From positions 1 to 6,995 of the forward strand of contig JAZNIS010000029.1 in NCBI GenBank assembly GCA_045577635.1: a stretch of DNA of 6,995 bases, read 5' to 3'. Made by a program: the position numbers and the translations under genes. The notes below the pieces were generated by a model that had not been told where the DNA came from, searched no databases, and saw only the letters and a program-made list of their open reading frames with translations. Position 1 is the stretch's first letter; each line of letters opens with the position of its first letter. Below are positions 1-6,074 of the stretch, in pieces. Source of the stretch: UBA6345 sp045577635 (GTDB taxonomy: Bacteria; Bacillota; Clostridia; Christensenellales; UBA1242).

Positions 1-20
1 AATTTATAAGTATTTATATA

Positions 21-1502
21 TTATTTTTTATCCTTCATTTGAGGAAATAGTACTACATCTCTAATTGAAGGTTGATTAAATATAATCATCATAAGTCTAT
101 CTATTCCAAAACCTAAACCACTAATCGGAGGCATACCTTGTTCCATAGCAAGTAAGAAATCTTCATCAATATCCATAGCTTCATCATCACCCATAGCTTT
201 TGCTTTTGCTTGTTCTTCCAAGGTTTCTCTTTGAATATCTGGGTCAACAAGTTCTGAATAAGCTTTACATAGTTCTTCACCATTAACTAGGAATTGGAAC
301 ATTTCAATAATTCTAGGATCCTTATCGCTTCTACGAGCAAGTGGAACTAAACAAGCTGGATAGTTGTATAAAATTGTTGGTTCAACAATTTCAGGTCTCA
401 TTTTTCTTTTATAAACATAGTCAATAATTGCACCACAAGTTTTTAAATAATCAACTTCATCAGCATCAAACATTTTAGTTGCAATTACTTTAGCTCTTAA
501 ATCTTCAACTTCTGGGAAATCTAAAACATTAAATCCTAAAATTTCGTTAATTGTATCTACATAATTAACTCTTTTAAATGTTTCTGGTAAAACAAAAGTT
601 TTTTCACCAATAACAATTTCAGGTTTGCCAAGCATATATGTTACAAGTTCACGAATAAAGTTTGTATAGAATTTAATATTATCTTCAAAGTTCCAATAAC
701 TGCAATACCATTCTACTTGTGTAAATTCTTGTAAGTGAGAAGCATCCATACCTTCGTTACGGAAGCATTTAGCAACTTCAAATACTCTTGGGAATCCACC
801 TGCAACAACTTGTTTTAGGTAAACTTCAGGAGCAATTCTTAAATTACATTCTTTATCTAATGCATTATGATGTGTAAAAAATGGTTTAGCACTAGCACCA
901 CAAACAGCACCTTGTAAAATTGGAGTTTCAACTTCTAAAAAGCCATTCTTTTGTAAATAATCTCTAATAAAAGAAACTAGTTTACTTCTACCAACTAAAA
1001 CTTTACGGCTTTCTTCGTTCATAACAAGGTCTAAATATCTTTGACGATAACGAGTTTCAATATCTGTTAAACCATGGAATTTTTCTGGTAGTGGTTTTTT
1101 AGCTTTTGCTAGCAAGCTATAACTATCTGCTTGAACTGTTAATTCACCTGTTTTTGTGTGATAAATTGTTCCGGTAAAACCAACATAGTCACCAATATCA
1201 ACAAAGTTGTTAAACCATTTATATTTATCTTCAGGAATTTGGTTAACACTTAAACTTACTTGAAGTTTATTAAAAACATCAGTAATTTGTACAAACATAA
1301 ACTTTCCAAAAGTACGACGGAATGTCATACGACCAGCAACAGAAACTGTGTCGCCATCATTCATTTCTCTAACTTTAGAAATGTTGTGAGTTTCTTCAAA
1401 TCGTTCAGCATAAGGATTAATTCCCTCTTGTTTTAAATCATCAATCTTTTTTTGTCTTATATCTGTTTCTTTGTATAAATTTTCAGTAGTATTTTGTTCC
1501 AT
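21..1502 (-). CDS. lysS: Lysyl-tRNA synthetase, class II
   Basis: Cytoplasmic enzyme that activates lysine with ATP and charges tRNA-Lys. The 493 residues match the usual length of bacterial class II LysRS. An N-terminal OB-fold anticodon-binding domain spans about residues 50-130 (VSVAGRMTFRR, FGKFMFVQITD). The class II catalytic core follows: motif 1 around 184-197 (LEVETPIL), the GASAKPFFTHHNALD segment at 202-216, motif 2 at 239-266 (RVFEVAKCFRNEG) and motif 3 at 462-482 (GLGFGIDRL, Arg469). ATG is chosen because GGAG lies six bases upstream. Motif 2 continues as SHLQEFTQVEWY where the common bacterial form is close to RHNPEFTMLE, and residues 411-421 read LCKAYSELVDP rather than the usual NAFSELNDP, so this is a non-standard LysRS subgroup. 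Arginine codons include about nine CGT and no AGG, unlike polA. It has its own promoter. No terminator is visible in the 20 bases left downstream. The identity is secure; the subgroup is from memory. Confidence 0.97.
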   Translation of the reverse strand: MEQNTTENLYKETDIRQKKIDDLKQEGINPYAERFEETHNISKVREMNDGDTVSVAGRMTFRRTFGKFMFVQITDVFNKLQVSLSVNQIPEDKYKWFNNFVDIGDYVGFTGTIYHTKTGELTVQADSYSLLAKAKKPLPEKFHGLTDIETRYRQRYLDLVMNEESRKVLVGRSKLVSFIRDYLQKNGFLEVETPILQGAVCGASAKPFFTHHNALDKECNLRIAPEVYLKQVVAGGFPRVFEVAKCFRNEGMDASHLQEFTQVEWYCSYWNFEDNIKFYTNFIRELVTYMLGKPEIVIGEKTFVLPETFKRVNYVDTINEILGFNVLDFPEVEDLRAKVIATKMFDADEVDYLKTCGAIIDYVYKRKMRPEIVEPTILYNYPACLVPLARRSDKDPRIIEMFQFLVNGEELCKAYSELVDPDIQRETLEEQAKAKAMGDDEAMDIDEDFLLAMEQGMPPISGLGFGIDRLMMIIFNQPSIRDVVLFPQMKDKK

Positions 1503-1508
1503 ATTTTT

Positions 1509-1513
1509 CTCCG
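1509..1513 (-). promoter_or_regulatory. lysS ribosome binding site
   Basis: On the minus strand CGGAG, followed by six bases (AAAAAT), precedes the ATG at 1502. This is one of only two clear Shine-Dalgarno sequences in the window, and it fixes the lysS start. Confidence 0.8.
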
Positions 1514-1536
1514 ATTAAATAACAAAATTTTTGCTC

Positions 1537-1554
1537 TTTCTAGTTTACTAGAAA
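1537..1554. promoter_or_regulatory. 18-bp palindrome over lysS -10 box, candidate operator
   Basis: The sequence TTTCTAGTAAACTAGAAA (minus strand) is a perfect inverted repeat with 8-bp arms around AA. It entirely covers the P1 -10 box and contains two CTAG tetramers. Placement and symmetry fit a binding site for a dimeric repressor; this is inference, and no regulator gene is next to it. Confidence 0.4.
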
Positions 1555-1570
1555 TTACTGTTTAAGTCAA
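1542..1570 (-). promoter_or_regulatory. lysS sigma-70-type promoter (P1)
   Basis: On the minus strand the -35 box TTGACT (1565-1570, five of six consensus bases) is followed by a 17-base spacer and the -10 box TAAACT (1542-1547, four of six). The predicted start is near 1535, giving a leader of about 33 bases with the Shine-Dalgarno sequence in it. The leader is too short for a T-box or lysine riboswitch. An 18-bp palindrome covers the -10 box. Confidence 0.65.
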
Positions 1571-1576
1571 TGCAAA

Positions 1577-1605
1577 ATATTAGCAAAATGTAAGCAATTT
1601 AACAA
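1577..1605 (-). promoter_or_regulatory. Possible second lysS promoter (P2)
   Basis: On the minus strand TTGTTA (1600-1605) and TAATAT (1577-1582) are separated by exactly 17 bases. Each matches consensus at four of six positions. Initiation would fall near 1570, so the palindrome at 1537-1554 would then be transcribed in the leader. In such AT-rich sequence a chance match is plausible. Confidence 0.3.
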
Positions 1606-1634
1606 AAAATAACGGAACAACACAGTAAAAACAA

Positions 1635-2174
1635 CTAATATCTAACCTTATACACCTTTAATGCAGTTAAAATTTTAGAAATATAGTTTTTAGTTTCGGC
1701 AATTGGTGGATTTATCACTTCGCCATTAACCGAATATTCTAAAGAGTTAAGCCATAAGTTAACCTTATTAAAACCAGCATTATAAGCCGCCACCGTATTA
1801 ACCAAATTTCCGTTATACATATTAAGCAAATAACTTAAATAATAGCAACCAAACCTAATGTTTATATCAGGCGAAAATAACATTTCATCTGTGTAATTTT
1901 TTACTTGCAGTTTGTTTGCAATTTCCTGTGCAGTATTTGGCATTAATTGCATAAGCCCCTTAGCACCCACTTTACTTTCTGCTGTTTTATTAAAATTACT
2001 TTCAGTGTTTATAACTGAACATATAAGTTCTGGTGGTAAAGCATATATTTCACTATACTTTTCAATAATCATTCGGTGCTTAACAGGATATAAAACATAC
2101 CAAAAAATTAAACCAAAAATTATTATGCTAATTATTACTAGTCCAACAACAACTAACCACAACTGTTTCTTCAT
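1635..2174 (-). CDS. Membrane-anchored lytic transglycosylase (SLT domain)
   Basis: Likely cleaves the MurNAc-GlcNAc bond of peptidoglycan to give 1,6-anhydro-muropeptides, acting on the outer face of the membrane. Of 179 residues, about 6-29 form one hydrophobic helix after a short MKKQ start, so a signal anchor is expected. The SLT/lysozyme-like domain covers about 36-175: the catalytic glutamate is Glu58 in INTESNFN, followed by GAKGLMQLMP (70-79), AAYNAG (129-134) and ETKNYISKI (160-168), the family's standard motif order. The length fits the small clostridial SLT proteins usually encoded after polA and coaE. Here coaE is absent and a terminator separates it from polA, so it is probably transcribed alone. 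No Shine-Dalgarno sequence precedes the ATG; a -10-like hexamer lies eight bases upstream. No clear terminator follows before the lysS promoter region. Confidence 0.93.
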   Translation of the reverse strand: MKKQLWLVVVGLVIISIIIFGLIFWYVLYPVKHRMIIEKYSEIYALPPELICSVINTESNFNKTAESKVGAKGLMQLMPNTAQEIANKLQVKNYTDEMLFSPDINIRFGCYYLSYLLNMYNGNLVNTVAAYNAGFNKVNLWLNSLEYSVNGEVINPPIAETKNYISKILTALKVYKVRY

Positions 2175-2182
2175 ATAATTAG

Positions 2183-2210
2183 ATTATGCTTGTTTTTTTG
2201 TAATATACAA
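2183..2210 (-). promoter_or_regulatory. Possible promoter for the transglycosylase gene, near-leaderless
   Basis: On the minus strand CATAAT (2183-2188, five of six -10 bases) lies eight bases before the ATG, with TTGTAT (2205-2210, three of six) 16 bases further upstream. Transcription would begin about two bases before the AUG. An alternative -10, TATATT, lies slightly upstream but lacks a good -35. Weak evidence in AT-rich DNA. Confidence 0.35.
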
Positions 2211-2228
2211 ATATAAGCAAATCAAACT

Positions 2229-2261
2229 AAAAAAATCCACCACTTTTTGATGGCGGATTTT
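2229..2261 (-). terminator. Rho-independent terminator after polA
   Basis: Read on the minus strand, AAATCCGCCA and TGGTGGATTT form a 10-bp stem with one G-U pair around an eight-base loop, followed by a run of seven U. It begins a few bases after the polA stop. On the plus strand the same position becomes an A-C mismatch and no U run follows directly, so it is directed at polA transcripts. Confidence 0.9.
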
Positions 2262-2266
2262 AATTA

Positions 2267-4819
2267 TTATTTTGCTTCAAACCAATTTGTTCCGGTGCTA
2301 ACATTAACCGAAAGTTTAACAGGTAAATCAACAACTCTTTCCATTTCTTCAATTAAAATATTGCTAACAGCATCTAACTCATCAGGTTCACAATCAATAA
2401 TTAATTCATCATGAATTTGTAGTATTAATTTACTTTTTAATTTTTCAGCATTAATTCGGTTAAACACTTTAATCATGGCAATTTTAATAATATCACTTGC
2501 AGTTCCTTGAAGTGGCATATTCATAGCTGCCCTTTCACCTAATTGCCTTACATTAAAGTTTGAACTATTAATTTCAGGAATAAATCTAATTCGGTTAAAA
2601 TATGTTTTGCTATAACCCTTTTCCCTACAACTATTAACATTTTTATCCATATAGTTTTTAACAGAAGGATATTGCATAAAATATTTATCAATATAATCTT
2701 TTGCAACCTTTCTGGTTGTTCCAATATTTTGGCTTAAACCATAATCGGAAATACCATAAATAATTCCAAAATTTATTGCTTTTGCATCTCTTCGCATTTG
2801 GCTAGTAACATCTTCAAGTTTAACACCAAACACCTGACTAGCTGTTGCCGCATGAATATCTTTATTTTCGTTATATGCTTTAATTAATTGTGGATCTAAA
2901 CTAAATGCAGCAAGTAATCTTAATTCAATTTGGCTATAATCGGCAGAAACAATGTAACCATTTTTATTAGTTGGCACAAATATTTTTCGTAGTGCCTTAC
3001 CTTCTTCGGTTTTAACAGGAATATTTTGTAGGTTTGGTTCGGAACTACTTAACCTACCTGTTGCAGTTAAGGTTTGATTAAAGGTGGTATATATTTTGCC
3101 TGTATTTTTATTTATTAAATTTTCAAATGCTTTAACATAGGTTGTGTAAAGTTTGCTAATTTGCCTAAATCTAATAATTTTTTCAATTATTGGATGATCG
3201 TTTTTTAATGAATTTAAAACATCTATTCCTGTACTTTTTTTCTTGTTATTACCCATATATAGTTGAAGTTTATCAAAAAGTATTTCACCTAACTGCTTTG
3301 GAGAATTAATGTTAAACTCTTCACCTGCAAGTAAGTAAATATCCCGTGTTAAATCTTTTAATTCTTCAGCATACTTATCATCTAATTTTAAAAGTTCTGG
3401 CTGATCAATTTTAAACCCTGTTTTTTCCATATCAAACAAAACATAGGTTAACGGCAATTCAACTTCAAACATTAAACTATTTAAATTATATTCATCTAAT
3501 TTTTGTCTATAATTTAATTCCAAACCTTTTAAGTTATAAGCTAAATAATTATTGTTAATTCCACTTTCGTTTAACAAATCGGTTAAAGTGATAATTGATT
3601 TATTGTTGTTATTTACCAAATATCTAGCAATTAAAACATCAAAATTAACGGCTTTAATTGTTAAACCATAATTGCTTAATTTGTGCAAAATCCCCTTACA
3701 ATTAAAAACGGTTTTTTCAATTGATTCATCTAACAACACTTCACTTAAACCATTTAAAACATCACTAACTTCAATTTGTGGTGTAAGCAAATCAAAACTT
3801 TGGCTTAAATTATATTCGGTGTTGCCAACAAACAAACTGAAACAATCGTCTAAACACAAATAAAATTTCTTTTCTTTTTTAATTTGCTTATTTAATTCTT
3901 CTAATTGAGAAAGATTTGAAATTACAACTTTTTCAATTTTTTCGGTTACTTCATCGGCAACAATATTGGAAAATAATTCAGGTTTTTTAAGTAATGAATT
4001 AAATTGATATTGCCTAAAAAATTTATGCACTTCGTTATCAAACGGAAAACTATATTCAAAATCTTTTAATTCATAATCAATTTCACAATCGGTTTTAATT
4101 GTTGCTAATGTTTTACTTAAAAATGCCATATCTTTATTTTCGGCAAGTTTTTCTTTTAATTTACCTGATATGTTATTAATGTTTTCGTAAACACCTTCAA
4201 CTGTTACAAATTTATCTAGTAAACCAAGTGCAGTTTTTTCACCAACTCCACTAACTCCCGGAATATTATCAGAAGCATCACCCATTAAAGCTTTTAAATC
4301 AATTATTTGTGATGGTTTTAAACCATAATCGTTAAATAATTGATCGGTGTTATAATTTATTGTTTCACTTACACCTTTTCTAGTAAACATTACCCAAGTG
4401 TTATCATTAATTAACTGAAAACTATCTTTATCACCTGTAACAATAATGTTTTCGGTGTTATATTTTTTAGTTAGTGTGCCAATTATATCGTCAGCTTCAA
4501 TGCCTTCTTGCTCAATATAAGTAACACCCATACTTTTTAACAAATCCCTTAAAATAGGAAATTGATTTTTTAACTCTGGTGGTGTTGGTTTTCTAGTTCC
4601 CTTATAATCAGCAAAAATATCTTTTCTAAAATTATATTTACCGTAATCTAATGCAACACAAATATATTTGGGTTTAATTTCGTTAATAATTTTAACTAAA
4701 ATTGTTGTAAAACCAAAAACACCATTACTAATAACTCCTTCCGAATTAGCAAGTTGTGGTAAGGCATAAAATGCACGATTTATTAAACTGTTTCCATCAA
4801 TAATAACAAATTTTTCCAT
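2267..4819 (-). CDS. polA: DNA polymerase I
   Basis: Fills gaps and removes RNA primers during lagging-strand synthesis and repair. The 850 residues are normal for the family. The 5'-3' exonuclease (FEN) domain, about 1-285, keeps its acidic metal ligands: IIDGNS (Asp8), IEADD (Glu108, Asp110, Asp111), TGDKD (Asp130, Asp132) and GDASDNIPG (Asp181, Asp184). The central exonuclease-like domain (about 295-450) lacks the proofreading DxE motif; the matching strand reads FYLCLDDCF (319-327), so proofreading is probably lost, as in Bacillus-type Pol I. The polymerase domain (about 455-850) has TGRLSSSEPNLQNIP (587-601), motif A DYSQIELR (627-634), the O helix RRDAKAINFGIIYG (676-689) and motif C with HDE (803-805). 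A GTG four codons upstream is open, but the ATG start gives the family's usual MEKxxxIDGNS beginning and has a weak GAG at seven bases. An acetyltransferase gene lies 71 bases upstream on the same strand and may be co-transcribed. A terminator follows. Confidence 0.97.
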   Translation of the reverse strand: MEKFVIIDGNSLINRAFYALPQLANSEGVISNGVFGFTTILVKIINEIKPKYICVALDYGKYNFRKDIFADYKGTRKPTPPELKNQFPILRDLLKSMGVTYIEQEGIEADDIIGTLTKKYNTENIIVTGDKDSFQLINDNTWVMFTRKGVSETINYNTDQLFNDYGLKPSQIIDLKALMGDASDNIPGVSGVGEKTALGLLDKFVTVEGVYENINNISGKLKEKLAENKDMAFLSKTLATIKTDCEIDYELKDFEYSFPFDNEVHKFFRQYQFNSLLKKPELFSNIVADEVTEKIEKVVISNLSQLEELNKQIKKEKKFYLCLDDCFSLFVGNTEYNLSQSFDLLTPQIEVSDVLNGLSEVLLDESIEKTVFNCKGILHKLSNYGLTIKAVNFDVLIARYLVNNNNKSIITLTDLLNESGINNNYLAYNLKGLELNYRQKLDEYNLNSLMFEVELPLTYVLFDMEKTGFKIDQPELLKLDDKYAEELKDLTRDIYLLAGEEFNINSPKQLGEILFDKLQLYMGNNKKKSTGIDVLNSLKNDHPIIEKIIRFRQISKLYTTYVKAFENLINKNTGKIYTTFNQTLTATGRLSSSEPNLQNIPVKTEEGKALRKIFVPTNKNGYIVSADYSQIELRLLAAFSLDPQLIKAYNENKDIHAATASQVFGVKLEDVTSQMRRDAKAINFGIIYGISDYGLSQNIGTTRKVAKDYIDKYFMQYPSVKNYMDKNVNSCREKGYSKTYFNRIRFIPEINSSNFNVRQLGERAAMNMPLQGTASDIIKIAMIKVFNRINAEKLKSKLILQIHDELIIDCEPDELDAVSNILIEEMERVVDLPVKLSVNVSTGTNWFEAK

Positions 4820-4826
4820 TAAAAAT

Positions 4827-4831
4827 CTCAC
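4827..4831 (-). promoter_or_regulatory. Weak polA ribosome binding site deciding the start
   Basis: GTGAG on the minus strand ends seven bases before the ATG at 4819. It overlaps the alternative in-frame GTG at 4831, which itself has no purine-rich site before it. This favours the ATG start, in agreement with the protein family's N-terminus. Confidence 0.45.
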
Positions 4832-4890
4832 TTTGCATAGTACTTTATTTGTTTTAATAATTCCCTATATTTAGGCAATTTATAATAATA

Positions 4891-5409
4891 TTATATATCT
4901 AAAATATAATAATTTTCTTTAATTGTTTTGTCGTATTTATTTACAAACCTATCTTTAACACAATCAAACTTAAAGCCCAACTTTTTTGCTAGATTGTTAG
5001 ATGCTTCGTTTTCAACAAAACACGAATATATTATTTTGCTTATCCCCACGGTTTTAAGTTCTAAAATTACAGAATTCATAACTTCAAAACCATACCCTTT
5101 TCCAAAATAATTTTTGCCAATACACAAACCAATTTCTCCCAGGGTTGAATCATTTATTTTATAAGCAAATAAAAAACCAACAACTTCTTTTCTTCCCTTC
5201 TCAAAAATAAAATATGTTAAACCACCTTTAAAAGTTGTTAACCAATTTTCAATTTTTAATTTGGTTTCTTCGGTTGTTTTAGAAACTCGCCATAACATAA
5301 ATTTTGCACATTCTTCATAAACAAAAATATTGTTATGAGCCGATAAACAAGCTTCTAAATTTGCTGTTTTTAATATTAAATTTTTTGTTTCAAAAATTTT
5401 ACCCAACAT
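4891..5409 (-). CDS. GNAT acetyltransferase, RimJ/RimL-like
   Basis: A 172-residue acetyltransferase expected to transfer an acetyl group from acetyl-CoA to an amine; the substrate is not evident. It begins with the family's typical beta-strand (FETKNLILKTAN, 6-17). Strand IGEIGLCIG-like sequence leads into the acetyl-CoA pyrophosphate loop FGKGYG at 102-107, and the C-terminal helix-strand has ENEASNNLAKKLGFK at 133-147, where the Asn residues and LGF are family-typical. RimJ/RimL-type enzymes include ribosomal protein N-acetyltransferases and drug or metabolite acetylases, so a specific name is not justified. No Shine-Dalgarno sequence precedes the ATG; an extended -10 is close upstream. 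It lies 71 bases before polA on the same strand with no terminator between, and is divergent from a second GNAT gene. The two proteins look only distantly related, so this is not a recent duplication. Confidence 0.88.
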   Translation of the reverse strand: MLGKIFETKNLILKTANLEACLSAHNNIFVYEECAKFMLWRVSKTTEETKLKIENWLTTFKGGLTYFIFEKGRKEVVGFLFAYKINDSTLGEIGLCIGKNYFGKGYGFEVMNSVILELKTVGISKIIYSCFVENEASNNLAKKLGFKFDCVKDRFVNKYDKTIKENYYILDI

Positions 5410-5418
5410 ATTAAGTAT

Positions 5419-5427
5419 ATTTTAACA
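5419..5427 (-). promoter_or_regulatory. Extended -10 promoter of the RimL-like gene, near-leaderless
   Basis: On the minus strand TGTTAAAAT carries the extended TGn motif directly before TAAAAT (five of six -10 bases). No good -35 box is present at 16-18 bases, which an extended -10 promoter can tolerate. Initiation would be near 5412, about three bases before the AUG at 5409, leaving no room for a ribosome binding site. Confidence 0.45.
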
Positions 5428-5464
5428 CAAATTTTAACTTTACACCACAAAACCAACTTTATAA

Positions 5465-5493
5465 TTTACTGATAATAAAATTTTTGTTATTAT
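5465..5493 (+). promoter_or_regulatory. Promoter of the plus-strand GNAT gene
   Basis: TTTACT (5465-5470, four of six -35 bases) is followed by a 17-base spacer and TATTAT (5488-5493, five of six -10 bases). The start would be near 5500, just before the Shine-Dalgarno sequence. A 7-bp AT-only inverted repeat (5472-5478 with 5487-5493) overlaps the -10 box but may be chance. A perfect TATAAT at 5460 has TTTACA 15 bases upstream and is an alternative. Confidence 0.45.
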
Positions 5494-5503
5494 TAAATTA
5501 ATT

Positions 5504-5509
5504 AGGAGA
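5504..5509 (+). promoter_or_regulatory. Ribosome binding site of the plus-strand GNAT gene
   Basis: AGGAGA, the strongest Shine-Dalgarno match in the window, ends six bases before the ATG at 5516 and fixes that start. Confidence 0.85.
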
Positions 5510-5515
5510 AGTTTT

Positions 5516-6040
5516 ATGAATAACATTTTTAGATACGAACAACTAAAACAAGAAACCGTAACAGCAGAACAATTTAAACAAGTGCTTGAAGTTGAATTTA
5601 GTGGAAACGAACCATACCCTGCCGAAGTTATTAAACAAATTTATGTTGAAGATAAAAAAGATGTAAATTTTGTTTGTGTTGATAATAGCACTAACAAAAT
5701 TATTGCACATATTGCTACAAACCCACAATCTAAACGAAGAAACGGCAGTGTTTTTGTTGTAAATTTAATTGTTTCACCTAATTACAGAAGATTAGGTGTT
5801 GCACAAAACTTAATTTACACTGCTTGTAAACACTATTTAGCACAAGGCGAAACAAAAGTTATGAGTATTTCCGTTGACAAAATTAATCAACCGGCTATAA
5901 ATCTGTATAAAAAAGTTGGTTTTGAAATTAAAGACCCAATTTGCCCTGCCGATGAAGATGATGAACAATATATTTTAGCAGCTGAAATGCCAACACTTGT
6001 AAAAACAATTGAAGCACTAAACAAAGGTAAAGAAAAATAA
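5516..6040 (+). CDS. GNAT family N-acetyltransferase
   Basis: A 174-residue acetyl-CoA-dependent acetyltransferase of unknown substrate. The N-terminal third includes PYPAEVIKQIY (33-43). The core has the strand VFVVNLIVSPNYR (79-91) running into the acetyl-CoA pyrophosphate-binding loop RRLGVA (91-96), the classic Q/RxxGxG/A motif. A second conserved block, NQPAINLYKKVGFE (124-137), follows; its Asn-x6-Tyr supplies the usual general-acid tyrosine region. An acidic stretch, PADEDDEQYIL (144-154), precedes the last beta-strand, and a Lys-rich tail ends the protein. This arrangement resembles single-domain RimI-like or small-molecule acetylases more than the RimJ/RimL type across the divergent promoter region. 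A strong Shine-Dalgarno site supports the start. The ispH homologue begins 34 bases after its stop with no terminator between, so read-through into it is likely. Confidence 0.9.
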   Translation: MNNIFRYEQLKQETVTAEQFKQVLEVEFSGNEPYPAEVIKQIYVEDKKDVNFVCVDNSTNKIIAHIATNPQSKRRNGSVFVVNLIVSPNYRRLGVAQNLIYTACKHYLAQGETKVMSISVDKINQPAINLYKKVGFEIKDPICPADEDDEQYILAAEMPTLVKTIEALNKGKEK

Positions 6041-6063
6041 GAATTTTATAAAAATTAAAACAA

Positions 6064-6069
6064 TATAAT
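6064..6069 (+). promoter_or_regulatory. Consensus -10 hexamer immediately before ispH
   Basis: A perfect TATAAT ends five bases before the ATG at 6075. If used, transcription would start at about 6074-6078, on or beside the AUG itself, giving a leaderless mRNA. No recognisable -35 box or TGn extension accompanies it, so it may be only an AT-rich coincidence with ispH read from the upstream gene's promoter. Confidence 0.3.
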
Positions 6070-6074
6070 AAGAT

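Noticed and set aside
1503..1634. T-box leader or lysine riboswitch upstream of lysS
   Set aside because: Only about 33-68 bases would be transcribed before the start codon and no T-box motif, specifier stem or antiterminator can be seen; such leaders are much longer.
1912..2178. Plus-strand open frame across the transglycosylase gene
   Set aside because: Antisense to the catalytic domain and anchor of a clear SLT protein, without its own ribosome binding site or recognisable motif.
4829..4831. GTG as the polA start, giving 854 residues
   Set aside because: No ribosome binding site precedes it, and the ATG four codons later gives the family's conserved N-terminus with a weak site at proper spacing.
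4820..4890. A separate polA promoter in the gap after the acetyltransferase gene
   Set aside because: Several partial -10 matches exist (TACTAT, TATTAA), but none has a -35 box at 16-18 bases; read-through from the upstream gene explains expression as well.
4881..4895. TATAATA-A-TATTATA palindrome before polA
   Set aside because: It is made only of A and T, has a one-base centre and overlaps the upstream gene's stop codon; such repeats are expected by chance at this base composition.
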